Positions 27,443-36,573 are shown, counted from the stretch's first letter. The stretch: DNA of 64,000 nt from Vreelandella stevensii S18214 (GCF_000275725.1 NZ_AJTS01000041.1:1-64000); one strand, 5' to 3'. Translations and numbers: made by a program. Notes: generated by a model from the letters alone, not told the origin.

Positions 27443-28201
27443 ATGCCAAGGTCAGCACCCACTACCTCTGCACGGGTTTACCGGATGAAAACCGCCGAGC
27501 ATATGTGCCCGTTCGGTTTGAAAACGCTTGATCTACTCAAGCGTAAAGGCTTTGAAGTTGACGATCACACGTTAACCTCCCGTGATGAGATAGACGCGTT
27601 CAAGGCTCAAGAAAACGTCGACACTACGCCCCAAGTGTACATCGGTGATAGCCGCATTGGAGGCTATGAAGAATTACGCAAACATTTGGGAATGAGCGTT
27701 TCCAATTCAAAAGAAAAGACTTATCGGCCCGTGCTGGCGATTTTTGCCGTCGCACTGCTAATAGGTCTATCTATTAGCTGGGCCGTACAGGGTTCGTTAC
27801 TCACAGCGCGTATGCCGGAATATGCAGTGGCTGCCGCTATGGTGCTACTTGGCCTACAAAAACTGCAGGATGTCGAAAGTTTCAGCAATATGTTTTTGAA
27901 CTACGATTTGCTGGCTCAGCGCTATGTGCCCTACAGCTACGTTTACCCCTACGCCGAAACACTAGCTGGCCTGCTCATGCTGGCCGGGGCATTAACCTGG
28001 TTTGCCGCGCCGCTTGCCCTATTTGTTGGTACGGTAGGTGCCGTCTCTGTATTTAAAGCCGTGTATATCGACAAGCGGGAGCTGAAGTGTGCCTGCGTCG
28101 GCGGAAACAGTAATGTGCCGCTGGGCTTTGTATCGTTAACTGAAAATCTGGTAATGATCGCCATGGGTCTGTGGATGCCATTACGCATGTTGGTAGGTTA
28201 A
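27443..28201 (+). CDS. Glutaredoxin-MauE/DoxX-like membrane fusion protein
   Basis: This 252-residue protein starts with a glutaredoxin domain (about 10-80) with the redox site C-P-F-G, a single cysteine rather than the dithiol C-P-Y-C, and the glutathione-site T-P-Q-V-Y-I-G and I-G-G-Y-E-E-L. Four or five membrane helices follow, of the MauE/methylamine utilisation type, with a C-A-C-V-G-G motif near the end. It may relay thiols across the membrane. Similar fusions occur with metal resistance genes. AAAGGAGG precedes the ATG. Confidence 0.8.
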   Translation: MPRSAPTTSARVYRMKTAEHMCPFGLKTLDLLKRKGFEVDDHTLTSRDEIDAFKAQENVDTTPQVYIGDSRIGGYEELRKHLGMSVSNSKEKTYRPVLAIFAVALLIGLSISWAVQGSLLTARMPEYAVAAAMVLLGLQKLQDVESFSNMFLNYDLLAQRYVPYSYVYPYAETLAGLLMLAGALTWFAAPLALFVGTVGAVSVFKAVYIDKRELKCACVGGNSNVPLGFVSLTENLVMIAMGLWMPLRMLVG

Positions 28202-28302
28202 GCCTACCTCTCTTACACCAAAGCATAATCTGGGTCAGATAATTAACTGGACTATATCCAGGTTGTATTCAGTTAATTCAACCAGACTTGCGTAGCACTT
28301 AT

Positions 28303-28966
28303 CCCGCCTTATTCATGAGTGTGCTGATTGAGCATCGCGAAGCCCCAGGTTGCTGGCACCGACTCCCAGCAGCCGTATTTGCGGTGTGAGTACCTGCCGA
28401 TATATACCCAAACAGTACGGTTTCTTTGTTGCTATATAACCTTCAGTAATCGATTCCGGCCATCAGGCAGGGCAGCCGTGATCGCCAGCCATCGTGATGG
28501 CCGCCTTGCGCTTGGATCGGTTGTGATATCAACCGTGTATCAGCTCAGTGCGGTCAGCTTCGGTAGCCCCTTAAGCAAGGTGGGCCACCATTTGTCAGCG
28601 GCATCGCCAAGGTGAACAGTGATGCGCCGGGCGTGTAGCGAGATAGTGGACGCGATCTTGAGCACTTGCTCGCGCATCCGGCTCAGGCTCCAGCCTTGGT
28701 GGGTTTGCCGCTCCAGGAGGCAGCGCAGTCCATGCAAGACCTGGTAGGCGTAGAGACTCAGTAGCAGACTCACTTCGTTGCGGGCCATCACCTCTTGAAC
28801 GGTGGAAGCGCCGCGGTCGGTCGAGGAGAGATGCACGTCGAGTGCTGATTTCACCTCGCCCATGTGCGCCTCGGCACTACCGCGCTTACGGTAGAGCGCC
28901 AGAACCTTCTCCGGCGGCCAGTCGAACTGGCTGAGATTGGTGACCAGGAAGAAGGCATGCAGCAGT
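28303..28966 (-). mobile_element. IS1380-family remnant
   Basis: The remnant holds the last 140 or so residues of a transposase about 90% identical to the full copy at 54571-55950, and an end repeat (CCCGCCTTATTCATGAG) at 28303-28319. The other end is lost: similarity stops at about 28966, inside the coding region, where it joins an XRE-type gene. Confidence 0.8.
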
Positions 28967-29436
28967 AGTGATGCGGCAATATCGATTTCAAAATAGTCCC
29001 TTATTGTACGGCAGGCACTATCTACGGCTGAAGTGACTTGCCCTTTACCCACAAAATCGACAATCACGTCCTCCTCTTTGTCAATAAGAGCATCTTTAAC
29101 TAGTGATTGGCGAAGGTAGATGTCACGAACAAGAGCGCTTACGCTACCTTGATGCTCATCCCGCTTCGCCTCAGGAAGACGACGGAAGTCTTCGCCCAAC
29201 GAGGCACTACGCGGCGGAGTAGGCAGAAAAAAAGTTATGAAAGGCCTATGGTAATGCTTAACCATTTTCATCAATTGGGGCTGAGTGGGTGAACGGTCAC
29301 CCGCTTCATACGCTGCCAACATTTCTGAGCCGGTCACTCTCTTTCCGCCAAGGGCTAGTTTGCTAGCCGCCTCCTCGAGGCTTAGGCCAGCAGTTTCTCG
29401 AGCCCACTTGAGAATTTATGGATTTGCTTTGGCCAT
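28540..29436 (-). pseudogene. XRE-type regulator gene with nonsense codon, fused to IS1380 transposase tail
   Basis: Reading from the ATG at 29436 (AGGA upstream), the product is M-A-K-A-N-P-stop, then in the same frame I-L-K-W-A-R-E-T-A-G-L-S-L-E-E-A-A and the rest of an XRE helix-turn-helix of the kind found in ImmA/IrrE-associated proteins, with F-L-P-T-P-P and L-G-E-D-F-R-R-L-P. The TAA at 29416-29418 replaces an expected Glu codon. From 28966 the frame runs into the transposase C-terminus, so the gene is both interrupted early and truncated. A 265-residue chimera could start at 29337, but it is unlikely to be functional. Confidence 0.72.
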
Positions 29437-29966
29437 GTCTAGTCCTAACCCCACCGGTATTTTGGGTGCCGGTACGTACATAGTGAATGAATCAGCTTAG
29501 CTCTTTAGAATAGAGGATATAAAGAGGAGGACAGCGTGTTTTCCCGCATAATTCGTTATTTTGGCAATTCGGACGCGTCAGCATCTAGTTGGAATTGCCA
29601 TCATCCAGCATTAGCACTACGGTTGCCAAGGAACAGAGCGAGAAACCTGAATATTTTGGCGATCATGATTTAGTAACTGGCCGGTTGCTTGCTAGCTTAT
29701 GCCCATGCAGTTTGGGTAGTAGGGCAATGGTTATTTCCTTCTTGTTAAATTAAGTATTTTTTTTATTTTTTTTATTTGTTTTTATTTTTTCTATCTATAT
29801 TCAAATCCAGGATATTGAGTAGTACCTATGCTAGTCCAGCAAAATCTATATATTTAAATAGCAGGTGGTCACTACTTGGCCACCTGTCTCTTTAAGGAAG
29901 ACTGAAGCTAGTACTGGCTATATTTGATGCCGAAGACATCGATTTCATGAACGCAATGACGCTGGC
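29437..29966. other. Gene-free AT-rich region
   Basis: About 530 bp without a convincing ORF. It contains a 9-bp inverted repeat (TGGCAATTC at 29562-29570 and GAATTGCCA at 29592-29600), long T-rich tracts at about 29750-29795 and a terminator-like hairpin at 29862-29886. Confidence 0.4.
29862..29886 (-). terminator. Probable terminator of the copper ATPase operon
   Basis: CAGGTGG and CCACCTG pair around an 11-nt loop about 80 bp after the last gene of the leftward operon, followed on the minus strand by CTATTTAAAT. The T tract is weak. Confidence 0.45.
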
Positions 29967-30161
29967 TCACTTCTCATCCTTATTTCTTTGATGATGACCG
30001 AAATGGCGATGCATGAGGAAATGCATGCCAAGACAGAGTGTCAGGGGAAGCAACAGCCAGGCCCCAGTGCCCAGTGACTGGCCGCGCCACATTAGAAAGA
30101 ACATGGCCACGCCCATAATTACTAAGCAAGCAGTCATCATCCAGTGGTGAATGCGGTTCAT
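29967..30161 (-). CDS. DUF2933-like small membrane protein
   Basis: This 64-residue protein has two hydrophobic helices (M-M-T-A-C-L-V-I-M-G-V-A-M-F-F and G-A-W-L-L-L-P-L-T-L-C-L-G) and a His-rich tail M-H-R-H-F-G-H-H. It matches the DUF2933 family, commonly found beside copper and silver efflux genes. Its ATG overlaps the ATPase stop by 4 bp and follows AAGGAG. The function is unknown; the His-rich tail may bind metal. Confidence 0.82.
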   Translation of the reverse strand: MNRIHHWMMTACLVIMGVAMFFLMWRGQSLGTGAWLLLPLTLCLGMHFLMHRHFGHHQRNKDEK

Positions 30162-32662
30162 TTGGCGTCTCCTTGTGGGTTGTTTGTGGCGAAGCGCCGC
30201 TTGAGTAGCAGCGAGTTGCCAATGACGGAGAGAGAGCTTGCGGTCATGGCGATGACGCCGATCATCGGGTGCAGCAGACCAATCGCGGCGATGGGAATGG
30301 CTGCCACGTTGTAGGCACTGGCCCAGATCAGGTTCTGAACGATCTTGCCGAAGGTGGCGCGCGAGAGGTGCATGGCCTCCACCACCCCGGTCAGCTCGCC
30401 GCGCACCAGGGTCACGTCGGCGGCCTCGATGGCCACGTCCGCCCCGGCGCCGATGGCGATGCCCACGTTGGCCTGCTTCAGCGCCGCGGCGTCGTTGATG
30501 CCGTCTCCCACCATGGCCACGTGGTTGCCGTGCTTCGCCTGCAGGGCGCGAATGGCGTCGACCTTGCCCTCCGGCAGCACCCCGGCCTGGACCTCATCGA
30601 TGCCGACCTCCTCGGCCACGGCCCGGGCGGCACGCTCGTTGTCGCCGGTGATCATCACCACGTGCAGGCCCAGCGCATGCATGCCGCGGATGGCCTCGAC
30701 CGACTCCTCCTTGAGGGTATCGGCCACGGCCACCAGGCCCAGGGCCTGGCCGTCGGCGGCCACGATCACCACGGTGCGCCCCTTCGCTTCGAGCTTGCCC
30801 ATGGCGTCATCCAGGGCCTCGAGGCCGGCCACGCCTTCCTCCTCGAGCAGCCGGCGATTGCCGATCAGCACGCTCGCGTCGCCCACCCGGCCCGAGACGC
30901 CGCGGGCACCGGTGGAGCGGAACTCGCTGACCTCGCCGGGCGTCACATCGCGTTCCTTGGCACCGTCGACAATGGCCCGGGCGATGGGGTGCTCCGAAGC
31001 GTTCTCCACGCTCGCCGCCAGGGTCAGCAGGCGCGTCTCCTCGACGCCCTCGGCGGCCACCACCTCGGTCAGCGTCGGTTCGCCGCGGGTGATGGTGCCG
31101 GTCTTGTCCAGCACCATCACCTTGACGTCCTTGAAGGTCTGGATCGCCTCGCCGGAGCGGATCAGAATGCCGCGCTCGGCACCGATGCCGGAGCCCACCA
31201 TCAGCGCCGTGGGCGTTGCCAGGCCCAGCGCGCAGGGGCAGGCGATGACCAGCACCGCCACGGCGGCCAGGATCGCCAGCACCGGGGTGGCGGCCTCGGG
31301 GTTGACCCAGGGCAGGAAGGTCGCGCCCCAGTCGAGGATCGGGCGCAGGGCATCCGGAATGAGCAGCCACGCCGCCAGGCTGGCCAGGGCGATCAGGATC
31401 ACCGCCGGCACGAAGCGGCCGGTCATGCGGTCGGCGAACTCCTGGATCGGCACCCGGGAACCCTGGGCCTGGTCGATCAGGCGCACCACTTGGGAGAGAA
31501 AAGTATCGCCGCCGACCCGGGTCGCCTTGACCCGCAGGCGCCCCTCCTTGTTGATGGTGGCGCCGATCACGCTGTCGCCGGGGCTCTTGTAGACCGGGAT
31601 CGATTCACCGGTGGCGATGGACTCGTCGAGATGGCTCTCGCCCTCGACCACCTCGCCGTCGGTGGGGATCTTGTCGCCGGGGCGCACGATCATGATGTCG
31701 CCGGGCGCCAGCTCCTTGACCGGCACCTCGACCTCCTCACCGTTGCGCTCCACCCGGGCCGTCTTGGCGCCCAGGGTCAGCAGGCGGCGAATGGCCTGGG
31801 AGGCGCGCCCCTTGGCCAGGGCCTCCAGGTAACGCCCCAGCAGGTGGAAGGTCATGATGGTGGCGCCCATCTCGATGAACGAGGTCATGGGGGTAATGAA
31901 GCCGACCAGGCCGATCAGGTAGGGCGGCAGGCTGCCCATGGAGATCAGCACGTCCATGTTGAAGGTGCCGTTCTTCAGCGAGCGCCAGCTCGAGCGGTGC
32001 GTGGCGGCGCCGCCGTAGAGAAAGATCACCGGGAAGGCCAGCAGGGCGACGATGGCCAGGTAGCCCGGGATCGGCTGCCAGAACATGTGCGGCATCATCA
32101 ACAGCATGATCAGGGTGGCGGGTATGCCGGCGATGATCAGGCGCTTGCGCGCCTGGGCGAGGTAGGCCTCCTCGATCTCGGCGTCGCCGTCGCCCGCCTC
32201 CTGCTCCTCGGTCTGCACGGCGGCCACGTCATAGCCGGCCCCCTCGACGGCGCGCTTCAGCGCCTCACCATCGGGGCCACCGGCCTCGATGGTCACACTG
32301 ACGCGGTGGCTGGCGATATTGGTCTGGATCTCGCCCACGCCATCGAGGCGTTCGAGCGTCTTGCGCACGATGCCGGCGCAGTGGTCCGAGCCCATGCCGG
32401 GCACCGTCAGGCGAATCTGCTGCTGGCCACCACCGCTGACGGCGGCCACGTCATAGCCGGCACCCTCGACGGCTCCCTTCAGGGTGTTGCCGTCGGGTCC
32501 GCCTTCCTCGACCGTCACGCTGACATGATGGTTGGCGATATTGGTCTGGATCGTGCCCACGCCATCAAGGCGTTCGAGCGTTTTGCGCACGATGCCGGCG
32601 CAGTGGTCGCTGCCCATGCCGGGCACCGTCAGGGTGATCATGTTCGGGGTCGAATCGGACAT
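30158..32662 (-). CDS. Copper-exporting P-type ATPase (CopA/CtpA-type)
   Basis: This 834-residue P1B-ATPase has the transport motif I-A-C-P-C-A-L-G, the phosphorylation site D-K-T-G-T, the nucleotide-domain S-E-H-P-I, T-G-D-N and G-D-G-I-N-D-A-A, and the Cu(I)-type terminal M-T-A-S-S-L-S-V-I-G-N-S. Two N-terminal heavy-metal-associated domains (about 9-82 and 83-156) are roughly 83% identical and look like a recent tandem duplication. Each has G-M-G-S-D-H-C where the usual G-M-x-C-x-x-C stands, so only one of the two metal cysteines is present. It leads into the DUF2933 gene. Confidence 0.93.
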   Translation of the reverse strand: MSDSTPNMITLTVPGMGSDHCAGIVRKTLERLDGVGTIQTNIANHHVSVTVEEGGPDGNTLKGAVEGAGYDVAAVSGGGQQQIRLTVPGMGSDHCAGIVRKTLERLDGVGEIQTNIASHRVSVTIEAGGPDGEALKRAVEGAGYDVAAVQTEEQEAGDGDAEIEEAYLAQARKRLIIAGIPATLIMLLMMPHMFWQPIPGYLAIVALLAFPVIFLYGGAATHRSSWRSLKNGTFNMDVLISMGSLPPYLIGLVGFITPMTSFIEMGATIMTFHLLGRYLEALAKGRASQAIRRLLTLGAKTARVERNGEEVEVPVKELAPGDIMIVRPGDKIPTDGEVVEGESHLDESIATGESIPVYKSPGDSVIGATINKEGRLRVKATRVGGDTFLSQVVRLIDQAQGSRVPIQEFADRMTGRFVPAVILIALASLAAWLLIPDALRPILDWGATFLPWVNPEAATPVLAILAAVAVLVIACPCALGLATPTALMVGSGIGAERGILIRSGEAIQTFKDVKVMVLDKTGTITRGEPTLTEVVAAEGVEETRLLTLAASVENASEHPIARAIVDGAKERDVTPGEVSEFRSTGARGVSGRVGDASVLIGNRRLLEEEGVAGLEALDDAMGKLEAKGRTVVIVAADGQALGLVAVADTLKEESVEAIRGMHALGLHVVMITGDNERAARAVAEEVGIDEVQAGVLPEGKVDAIRALQAKHGNHVAMVGDGINDAAALKQANVGIAIGAGADVAIEAADVTLVRGELTGVVEAMHLSRATFGKIVQNLIWASAYNVAAIPIAAIGLLHPMIGVIAMTASSLSVIGNSLLLKRRFATNNPQGDAK

Positions 32663-32741
32663 CGTGTACCTCCTGCTGGCGTTGATGAGAGAACGGCCAG
32701 GGTTGGCCGTCCGTCCTAATGCCTACGCAGTGACATCTCGG

Positions 32742-33311
32742 TCAGTGGTGGGCGTCGTGGTCGTCAGAATCGACGCCGCTCTCGGGTGTGGCCTGCTCCA
32801 GCTGTTGGCGCTGCTCGTCGCTCATCAGGTCATGCATGGCATTTCGCATGCGCACCATCTCGGCCATCATCTCACCGTGCAACTCGGCCATCTGTCCGTG
32901 TAGCGCCTGAACCTCATCAGGGTCTGGGCGATCGCCGTGCATCTCCGCCATCAGGTCGTCGCGTAGGTTCATCATCCGCCCCATGCGTTCGAACTGGGCA
33001 GGTCGGTGCTCCTGCATCAGCTCACGCATCTCGCTGCGTTGATCATCATCGAGCATCAACATCATGTCCATGCCGGCGCCGCCCATCATCGGGCAGGGCA
33101 TCATGCCGCCGCCCATCATTTCCCCCATCATGCCGGGCCCCATTCCGCCTTGGCCGCCACCCATCATGCCGGAACCCATGCCGCCCTCCATCATGGAGCG
33201 TCCCTGGCCCGCTTGGTCACCCATCATTCCCTGGGCGAAAGCAATGCCGGTACCACTGGCTGCGAGGGCCAGGGTGAGTCCGAAGGCGAGAGTGTGCTTG
33301 CGAATATCCAT
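32742..33311 (-). CDS. Spy/CpxP-like Met-rich periplasmic protein
   Basis: This 189-residue protein has a signal peptide ending A-F-A-Q and a Met/Gly-rich stretch (M-M-G-G-G-M-M-P-C-P-M-M) that could bind Cu(I). It continues with a helical Spy/CpxP-like domain with L-D-D-D-Q-R-S-E-M-R-E-L-M near 86 and L-M-S-D-E-Q-R-Q-Q-L-E-Q near 165, then a His/Asp tail. It likely binds metal or acts as a chaperone in the periplasm. It is first in the operon with the copper ATPase 80 bp downstream. Confidence 0.85.
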   Translation of the reverse strand: MDIRKHTLAFGLTLALAASGTGIAFAQGMMGDQAGQGRSMMEGGMGSGMMGGGQGGMGPGMMGEMMGGGMMPCPMMGGAGMDMMLMLDDDQRSEMRELMQEHRPAQFERMGRMMNLRDDLMAEMHGDRPDPDEVQALHGQMAELHGEMMAEMVRMRNAMHDLMSDEQRQQLEQATPESGVDSDDHDAHH

Positions 33312-33324
33312 GGTCGTTCTCCTT

Positions 33325-33358
33325 AGCGACAGGCCTATATCAGCGACAGGCCTATATC
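33325..33358. repeat. Two tandem 17-bp repeats upstream of the Spy-like gene
   Basis: The unit AGCGACAGGCCTATATC occurs twice head to tail in the leader of the leftward copper ATPase operon, between the promoter and the ribosome-binding site. Confidence 0.7.
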
Positions 33359-33375
33359 AAAGGCCGATGCCTGAA

Positions 33376-33406
33376 GTATTGAGGCTATGTGTAGCACCTA
33401 GGTCAA
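33376..33406 (-). promoter_or_regulatory. MerR-type long-spacer promoter for the Spy-copper ATPase operon
   Basis: On the minus strand TTGACC (-35) and AATACT (-10) are separated by 19 bp. The spacer includes the dyad CTAGGTGCTACACATAG. This layout is characteristic of MerR-family metal-sensing activators (CueR, PbrR, CadR). No MerR-type gene lies in the copper region; the nearest are at 43064 and 48693. Confidence 0.6.
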
Positions 33407-33584
33407 TTCTCAATATGGCATTCAGGCATGCCCAAGGCATCTCAGGGCGTGAAAGTAGGCAGTTTGTTGACCTGTATCAATTTTGGTAATTCGGCAACCT
33501 GCCTGCTGCACTTGGGTTGCGTGTGTCTGTGAAGCCATGAAATACTCTTAATATCCTCCACTCGATAGTGATTACTTCTTTGTC

Positions 33585-33923
33585 ATGAATTGCTCCGCTT
33601 TTAAATGGCTGCTTTGTTTGCTGCTAAGCCTTGCCTTGGCGCAGCCATTGATGGTCATGGCGATGGATCATCATGAAGATGAACCTTGTCTGTTCACTGA
33701 CATTGATCTAGCCAGTGGAGCGATCGACGTTGTTGGGTCTGTCAGCATTGGCGACCACGATGCCTCTCATATGGCAGAGTGCTGTATGCCCTGTGCTCAG
33801 TGTGCGGTAAACCTAGCGCTGCTTATCGAAGACGCAACCTCCGCCACGTCGACCTTGCCTCGTTATCTGGTCAACTGGTCGCCAGCTCCGCGCGCGCTCT
33901 TTGATCGCCCTCCTCGCGTTTAA
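33585..33923 (+). CDS. Small exported Cys/His-containing protein
   Basis: This 112-residue protein has a signal peptide (about 1-26, ending V-M-A-M) and two metal-ligand groups: H-H-E-D-E-P-C near the start of the mature part and H-M-A-E-C-C-M-P-C-A-Q-C in the middle. I do not recognise the family; it resembles the small Cys-rich secreted proteins often found in copper gene clusters. It lies just upstream of the second multicopper oxidase on the same strand. Confidence 0.65.
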   Translation: MNCSAFKWLLCLLLSLALAQPLMVMAMDHHEDEPCLFTDIDLASGAIDVVGSVSIGDHDASHMAECCMPCAQCAVNLALLIEDATSATSTLPRYLVNWSPAPRALFDRPPRV

Positions 33924-33993
33924 ACCTTCATCGCTGAACGTTCAGCTCGCCTATGGCGGGCCAAGATGATGATTTTAATCACGAGGAATAGCC

Positions 33994-35598
33994 ATGAAAC
34001 GTCGCGAATTTCTTCGCTACACCACCCTGGGTGGTATTGCCCTATCTGGGTCTGGCCTATTGGTTCACGCTTTGGCCGGACGGCATACACAGGCGTCACC
34101 AACAGCTCTGCTGGATAACGCTAGCATCCCTGCAGGACAACCCCTTCAACCATTGCCTCGGATTGCAAACTTGAGTGATCAGGTTGGGCGCTTTCAAAGT
34201 GTGTTAACCCCCGCTGCCCATGCGCTGCCAGTGAGCGATGGGCTGGAGGCAAAGTTGTGGCTCTACAACGGTAAAGTGTTGCCATTGATTGAGGTGCGCG
34301 AGGGGGATGAGTTAGACATTACGCTGATAAACGAGCTTGAGCAGGAAACGACGCTGCACTGGCATGGGGTACCGGTGCCCCAGTCGCAAGATGGGGCACC
34401 CTGGGAAGCCGTATTACCAGGAGAGTCACGACATTATCGTTATGTTTTTCATAGGGGGAGTGCAGGGTTACACTGGTTTCACCCCCACCCACATGAAGGT
34501 ACTGCGCGTCAGGTAGCTCATGGTTTAGCGGGTGCATTGTTGGTCAGGCCCCGATTAGGCGTGTTGCCCGCGGAGGTGGAAGAGCATTTGCTAGTGGTCA
34601 GCGACCTGCGCCTGAATATGAATGGCGAAGTGGCGCCCCATACCAGCGAAGATTGGATGAATGGACGCGAGGGGGAGCTTCTGTTGGTCAACGGCCAACG
34701 CGAGCCACGTCTTGATGTGGCGCCGGGCACTACTCTGCGGCTGCGGCTGGTCAACGCCTGTGCTGGCCGGTACTTGCGTTTACGCTTGGAAGATCACGAG
34801 TTGACCCTGATCGGTACCGATGGCGGGCTGATCGAGCGACCACAACCACTCGAAGAGTTGCTGCTCACCCCGGGTGAGCGGGTCGATCTGCTAGTACGCA
34901 TCAGCGAGAAATCTGAAAGGAGTTTTGAGCTGGCGAGTCATCCCTATACACGTGGTTGGATGGGGGCTAAGCCGGCACATCTGGACGAGATTGCTTCGCT
35001 ATTATCGATTCATACCCTAAATACTGGCGTATACCCCGCCGTCGCGTTACCTGACCCCTTGTCCCATATCGAACCCCTGGGCGAACCAGTGGTGAGACGT
35101 CAAGTGGAACTGACCGAGGTGATGCCAGACCATGACAATCACGGTGCGGTGAATGGCGATCCGCATGCCGGCCACGGCGGCAGTGACAGCCATCACGGAA
35201 CCCATGGGCCGGGGCATGGGGCGAGTCACGCTAGCGACGATGATAGAGCGGTTCGACCCAAGGTGGATTTTCTGATCAACGGCCGTGCCTTTGCCATGAA
35301 CGACGTCCTGTTTGAGGGGCAGGTTGGCGAGGTAGAGGAGTGGGAAGTCTTCAATAACTCCCATATGGATCACCCCTTCCATGTGCATGGCACCCACTTT
35401 CAGGTGATCGCTACCCGCGATGCTGACAGGGAATGGCGAGACGCGCCCTGGCTGGCCTGGAAGGACACCGTCAACCTGGCTCCTTATCAGCGTCTCAGGC
35501 TGCGCATGGTGTTCCTCAAGCCCGGCGATTGGCTGTTCCACTGCCACATCATCGAACACGAAGAGCTAGGCATGATGGCAACGATCCGTGTGAGTTGA
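33994..35598 (+). CDS. Second multicopper oxidase
   Basis: This 534-residue periplasmic protein has a Tat-like signal (M-K-R-R-E-F-L-R-Y-T-T-L-G-G-I-A-L). Copper sites are visible as L-H-W-H-G, W-F-H-P-H-P-H, H-P-F-H-V-H-G and the terminal H-C-H-I-I-E-H-E-E-L-G-M-M. A His/Gly-rich insert (G-H-G-G-S-D-S-H-H-G-T-H-G-P-G-H-G) lies before the last domain. It is clearly diverged from the CopA protein at 22736 and is closer to laccase/CueO-like enzymes. A GAGGAATAGCC site precedes the ATG. Confidence 0.92.
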   Translation: MKRREFLRYTTLGGIALSGSGLLVHALAGRHTQASPTALLDNASIPAGQPLQPLPRIANLSDQVGRFQSVLTPAAHALPVSDGLEAKLWLYNGKVLPLIEVREGDELDITLINELEQETTLHWHGVPVPQSQDGAPWEAVLPGESRHYRYVFHRGSAGLHWFHPHPHEGTARQVAHGLAGALLVRPRLGVLPAEVEEHLLVVSDLRLNMNGEVAPHTSEDWMNGREGELLLVNGQREPRLDVAPGTTLRLRLVNACAGRYLRLRLEDHELTLIGTDGGLIERPQPLEELLLTPGERVDLLVRISEKSERSFELASHPYTRGWMGAKPAHLDEIASLLSIHTLNTGVYPAVALPDPLSHIEPLGEPVVRRQVELTEVMPDHDNHGAVNGDPHAGHGGSDSHHGTHGPGHGASHASDDDRAVRPKVDFLINGRAFAMNDVLFEGQVGEVEEWEVFNNSHMDHPFHVHGTHFQVIATRDADREWRDAPWLAWKDTVNLAPYQRLRLRMVFLKPGDWLFHCHIIEHEELGMMATIRVS

Positions 35599-35599
35599 G

Positions 35600-35623
35600 C
35601 TTGCCTTGCCTTGCCTTGCCTTG
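35600..35623. repeat. Short CTTGC tandem repeat
   Basis: Four copies of TTGCC and a partial unit lie 2 bp after the oxidase stop codon. This is a simple sequence repeat of unknown meaning. Confidence 0.6.
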
Positions 35624-35694
35624 TTTTGCTTTGGCGTTGCGCGTTGGCTTTGCGTGGTGCTTGTCCACCTGACGACTGATAAGGACGTGATGTC

Positions 35695-36555
35695 ATGACC
35701 TATTATCGCTGGCCACTCGCCGTGGCCTTCCTGCTTACCTTGCTTTCAGGTTGCTCCCGAGAACCGAGTAGTATCAGTCTTGAGCAACTGCGAGAGCAGA
35801 CCCATATTCACGGCCTAGCCGTTGATCGATCGACTAGCGAACGACTATGGTTGGCCACCCATCATGGCTTCTATGCCGTTGGTAGTGATGGAATGGCCCA
35901 CCGGGTCTCGGAGGAGACCCATGACTTCATGGGCTTTGCTCCTCACCCAGAAGAAGCCGAGACCTTCTTTGCCAGCGGCCACCCGGCCAGAGGAGGCAAC
36001 CTCGGCGTGGTTAAGTCCCAGGATTCAGGCCGCAGCTGGTCACAATTAGCTATCGGCGTTGACGGCCCGGTGGACTTTCATCAGATGACCATCAGTGAGG
36101 CCAGTCCCAACGTACTCTATGGGGCCAATAGTGGCCAGCTCCAAGCCAGCCAGGATGGTGGAGCCAATTGGCAGATTCGCGCCCAGGCGCCGGCCGGGCT
36201 GATTTCACTGGCTGCCTCGAGCCGTGATCCCGAACAACTCTATGCCGCCACCCAAACCGGGCTATTGATGAGTCCTGACGGAGGCGAACGATGGCGACAA
36301 GTATACCCTGAGCGTCGCCCTACGAGCCTGGTGGTGGCCAGCCAAGGAGAGCTTTACGCCTTCATGATAGGGGTAGGCTTGCTGAGAGTTGGGGAGGGCA
36401 GCCGGGATTGGGAGGTAGTCAAGCGTGGCTGGGAAGAGCGCTATCTGATGCATCTGGCGCTGGATCCGCACGACTCCCAGCGTTTGGTGGCGGTTGATGA
36501 CCTCAATCAACTGCTGATCAGTAATAACGGTGGGCGCGATTGGTCGCACCTCTAA
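35695..36555 (+). CDS. BNR/sialidase-like repeat lipoprotein (F510_1955-type)
   Basis: This 286-residue protein has a lipobox L-L-S-G-C at about 18-22 and a beta-propeller of repeats with Asp-box features: S-Q-D-S-G-R-S-W, S-Q-D-G-G-A-N-W, S-P-D-G-G-E-R-W and S-N-N-G-G-R-D-W. It resembles the F510_1955 family annotated as a glycosyl-hydrolase-like fold and often found in copper clusters; enzymatic activity is not shown. As a lipoprotein it would need Lgt, whose gene follows 18 bp downstream. Confidence 0.8.
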   Translation: MTYYRWPLAVAFLLTLLSGCSREPSSISLEQLREQTHIHGLAVDRSTSERLWLATHHGFYAVGSDGMAHRVSEETHDFMGFAPHPEEAETFFASGHPARGGNLGVVKSQDSGRSWSQLAIGVDGPVDFHQMTISEASPNVLYGANSGQLQASQDGGANWQIRAQAPAGLISLAASSRDPEQLYAATQTGLLMSPDGGERWRQVYPERRPTSLVVASQGELYAFMIGVGLLRVGEGSRDWEVVKRGWEERYLMHLALDPHDSQRLVAVDDLNQLLISNNGGRDWSHL

Positions 36556-36573
36556 TGAATTGGGAGATACCAC

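Noticed and set aside
29562-29600. 9-bp inverted repeat TGGCAATTC/GAATTGCCA as an insertion-sequence end or operator
   Set aside because: No transposase, target duplication or neighbouring gene supports either reading.
30269-32719. 816-residue open frame opposite the copper ATPase gene
   Set aside because: It is a mirror frame caused by high GC3 in the ATPase gene. Its product is His/Gly/Gln-rich without domain features, whereas the other strand has all P-type ATPase motifs.
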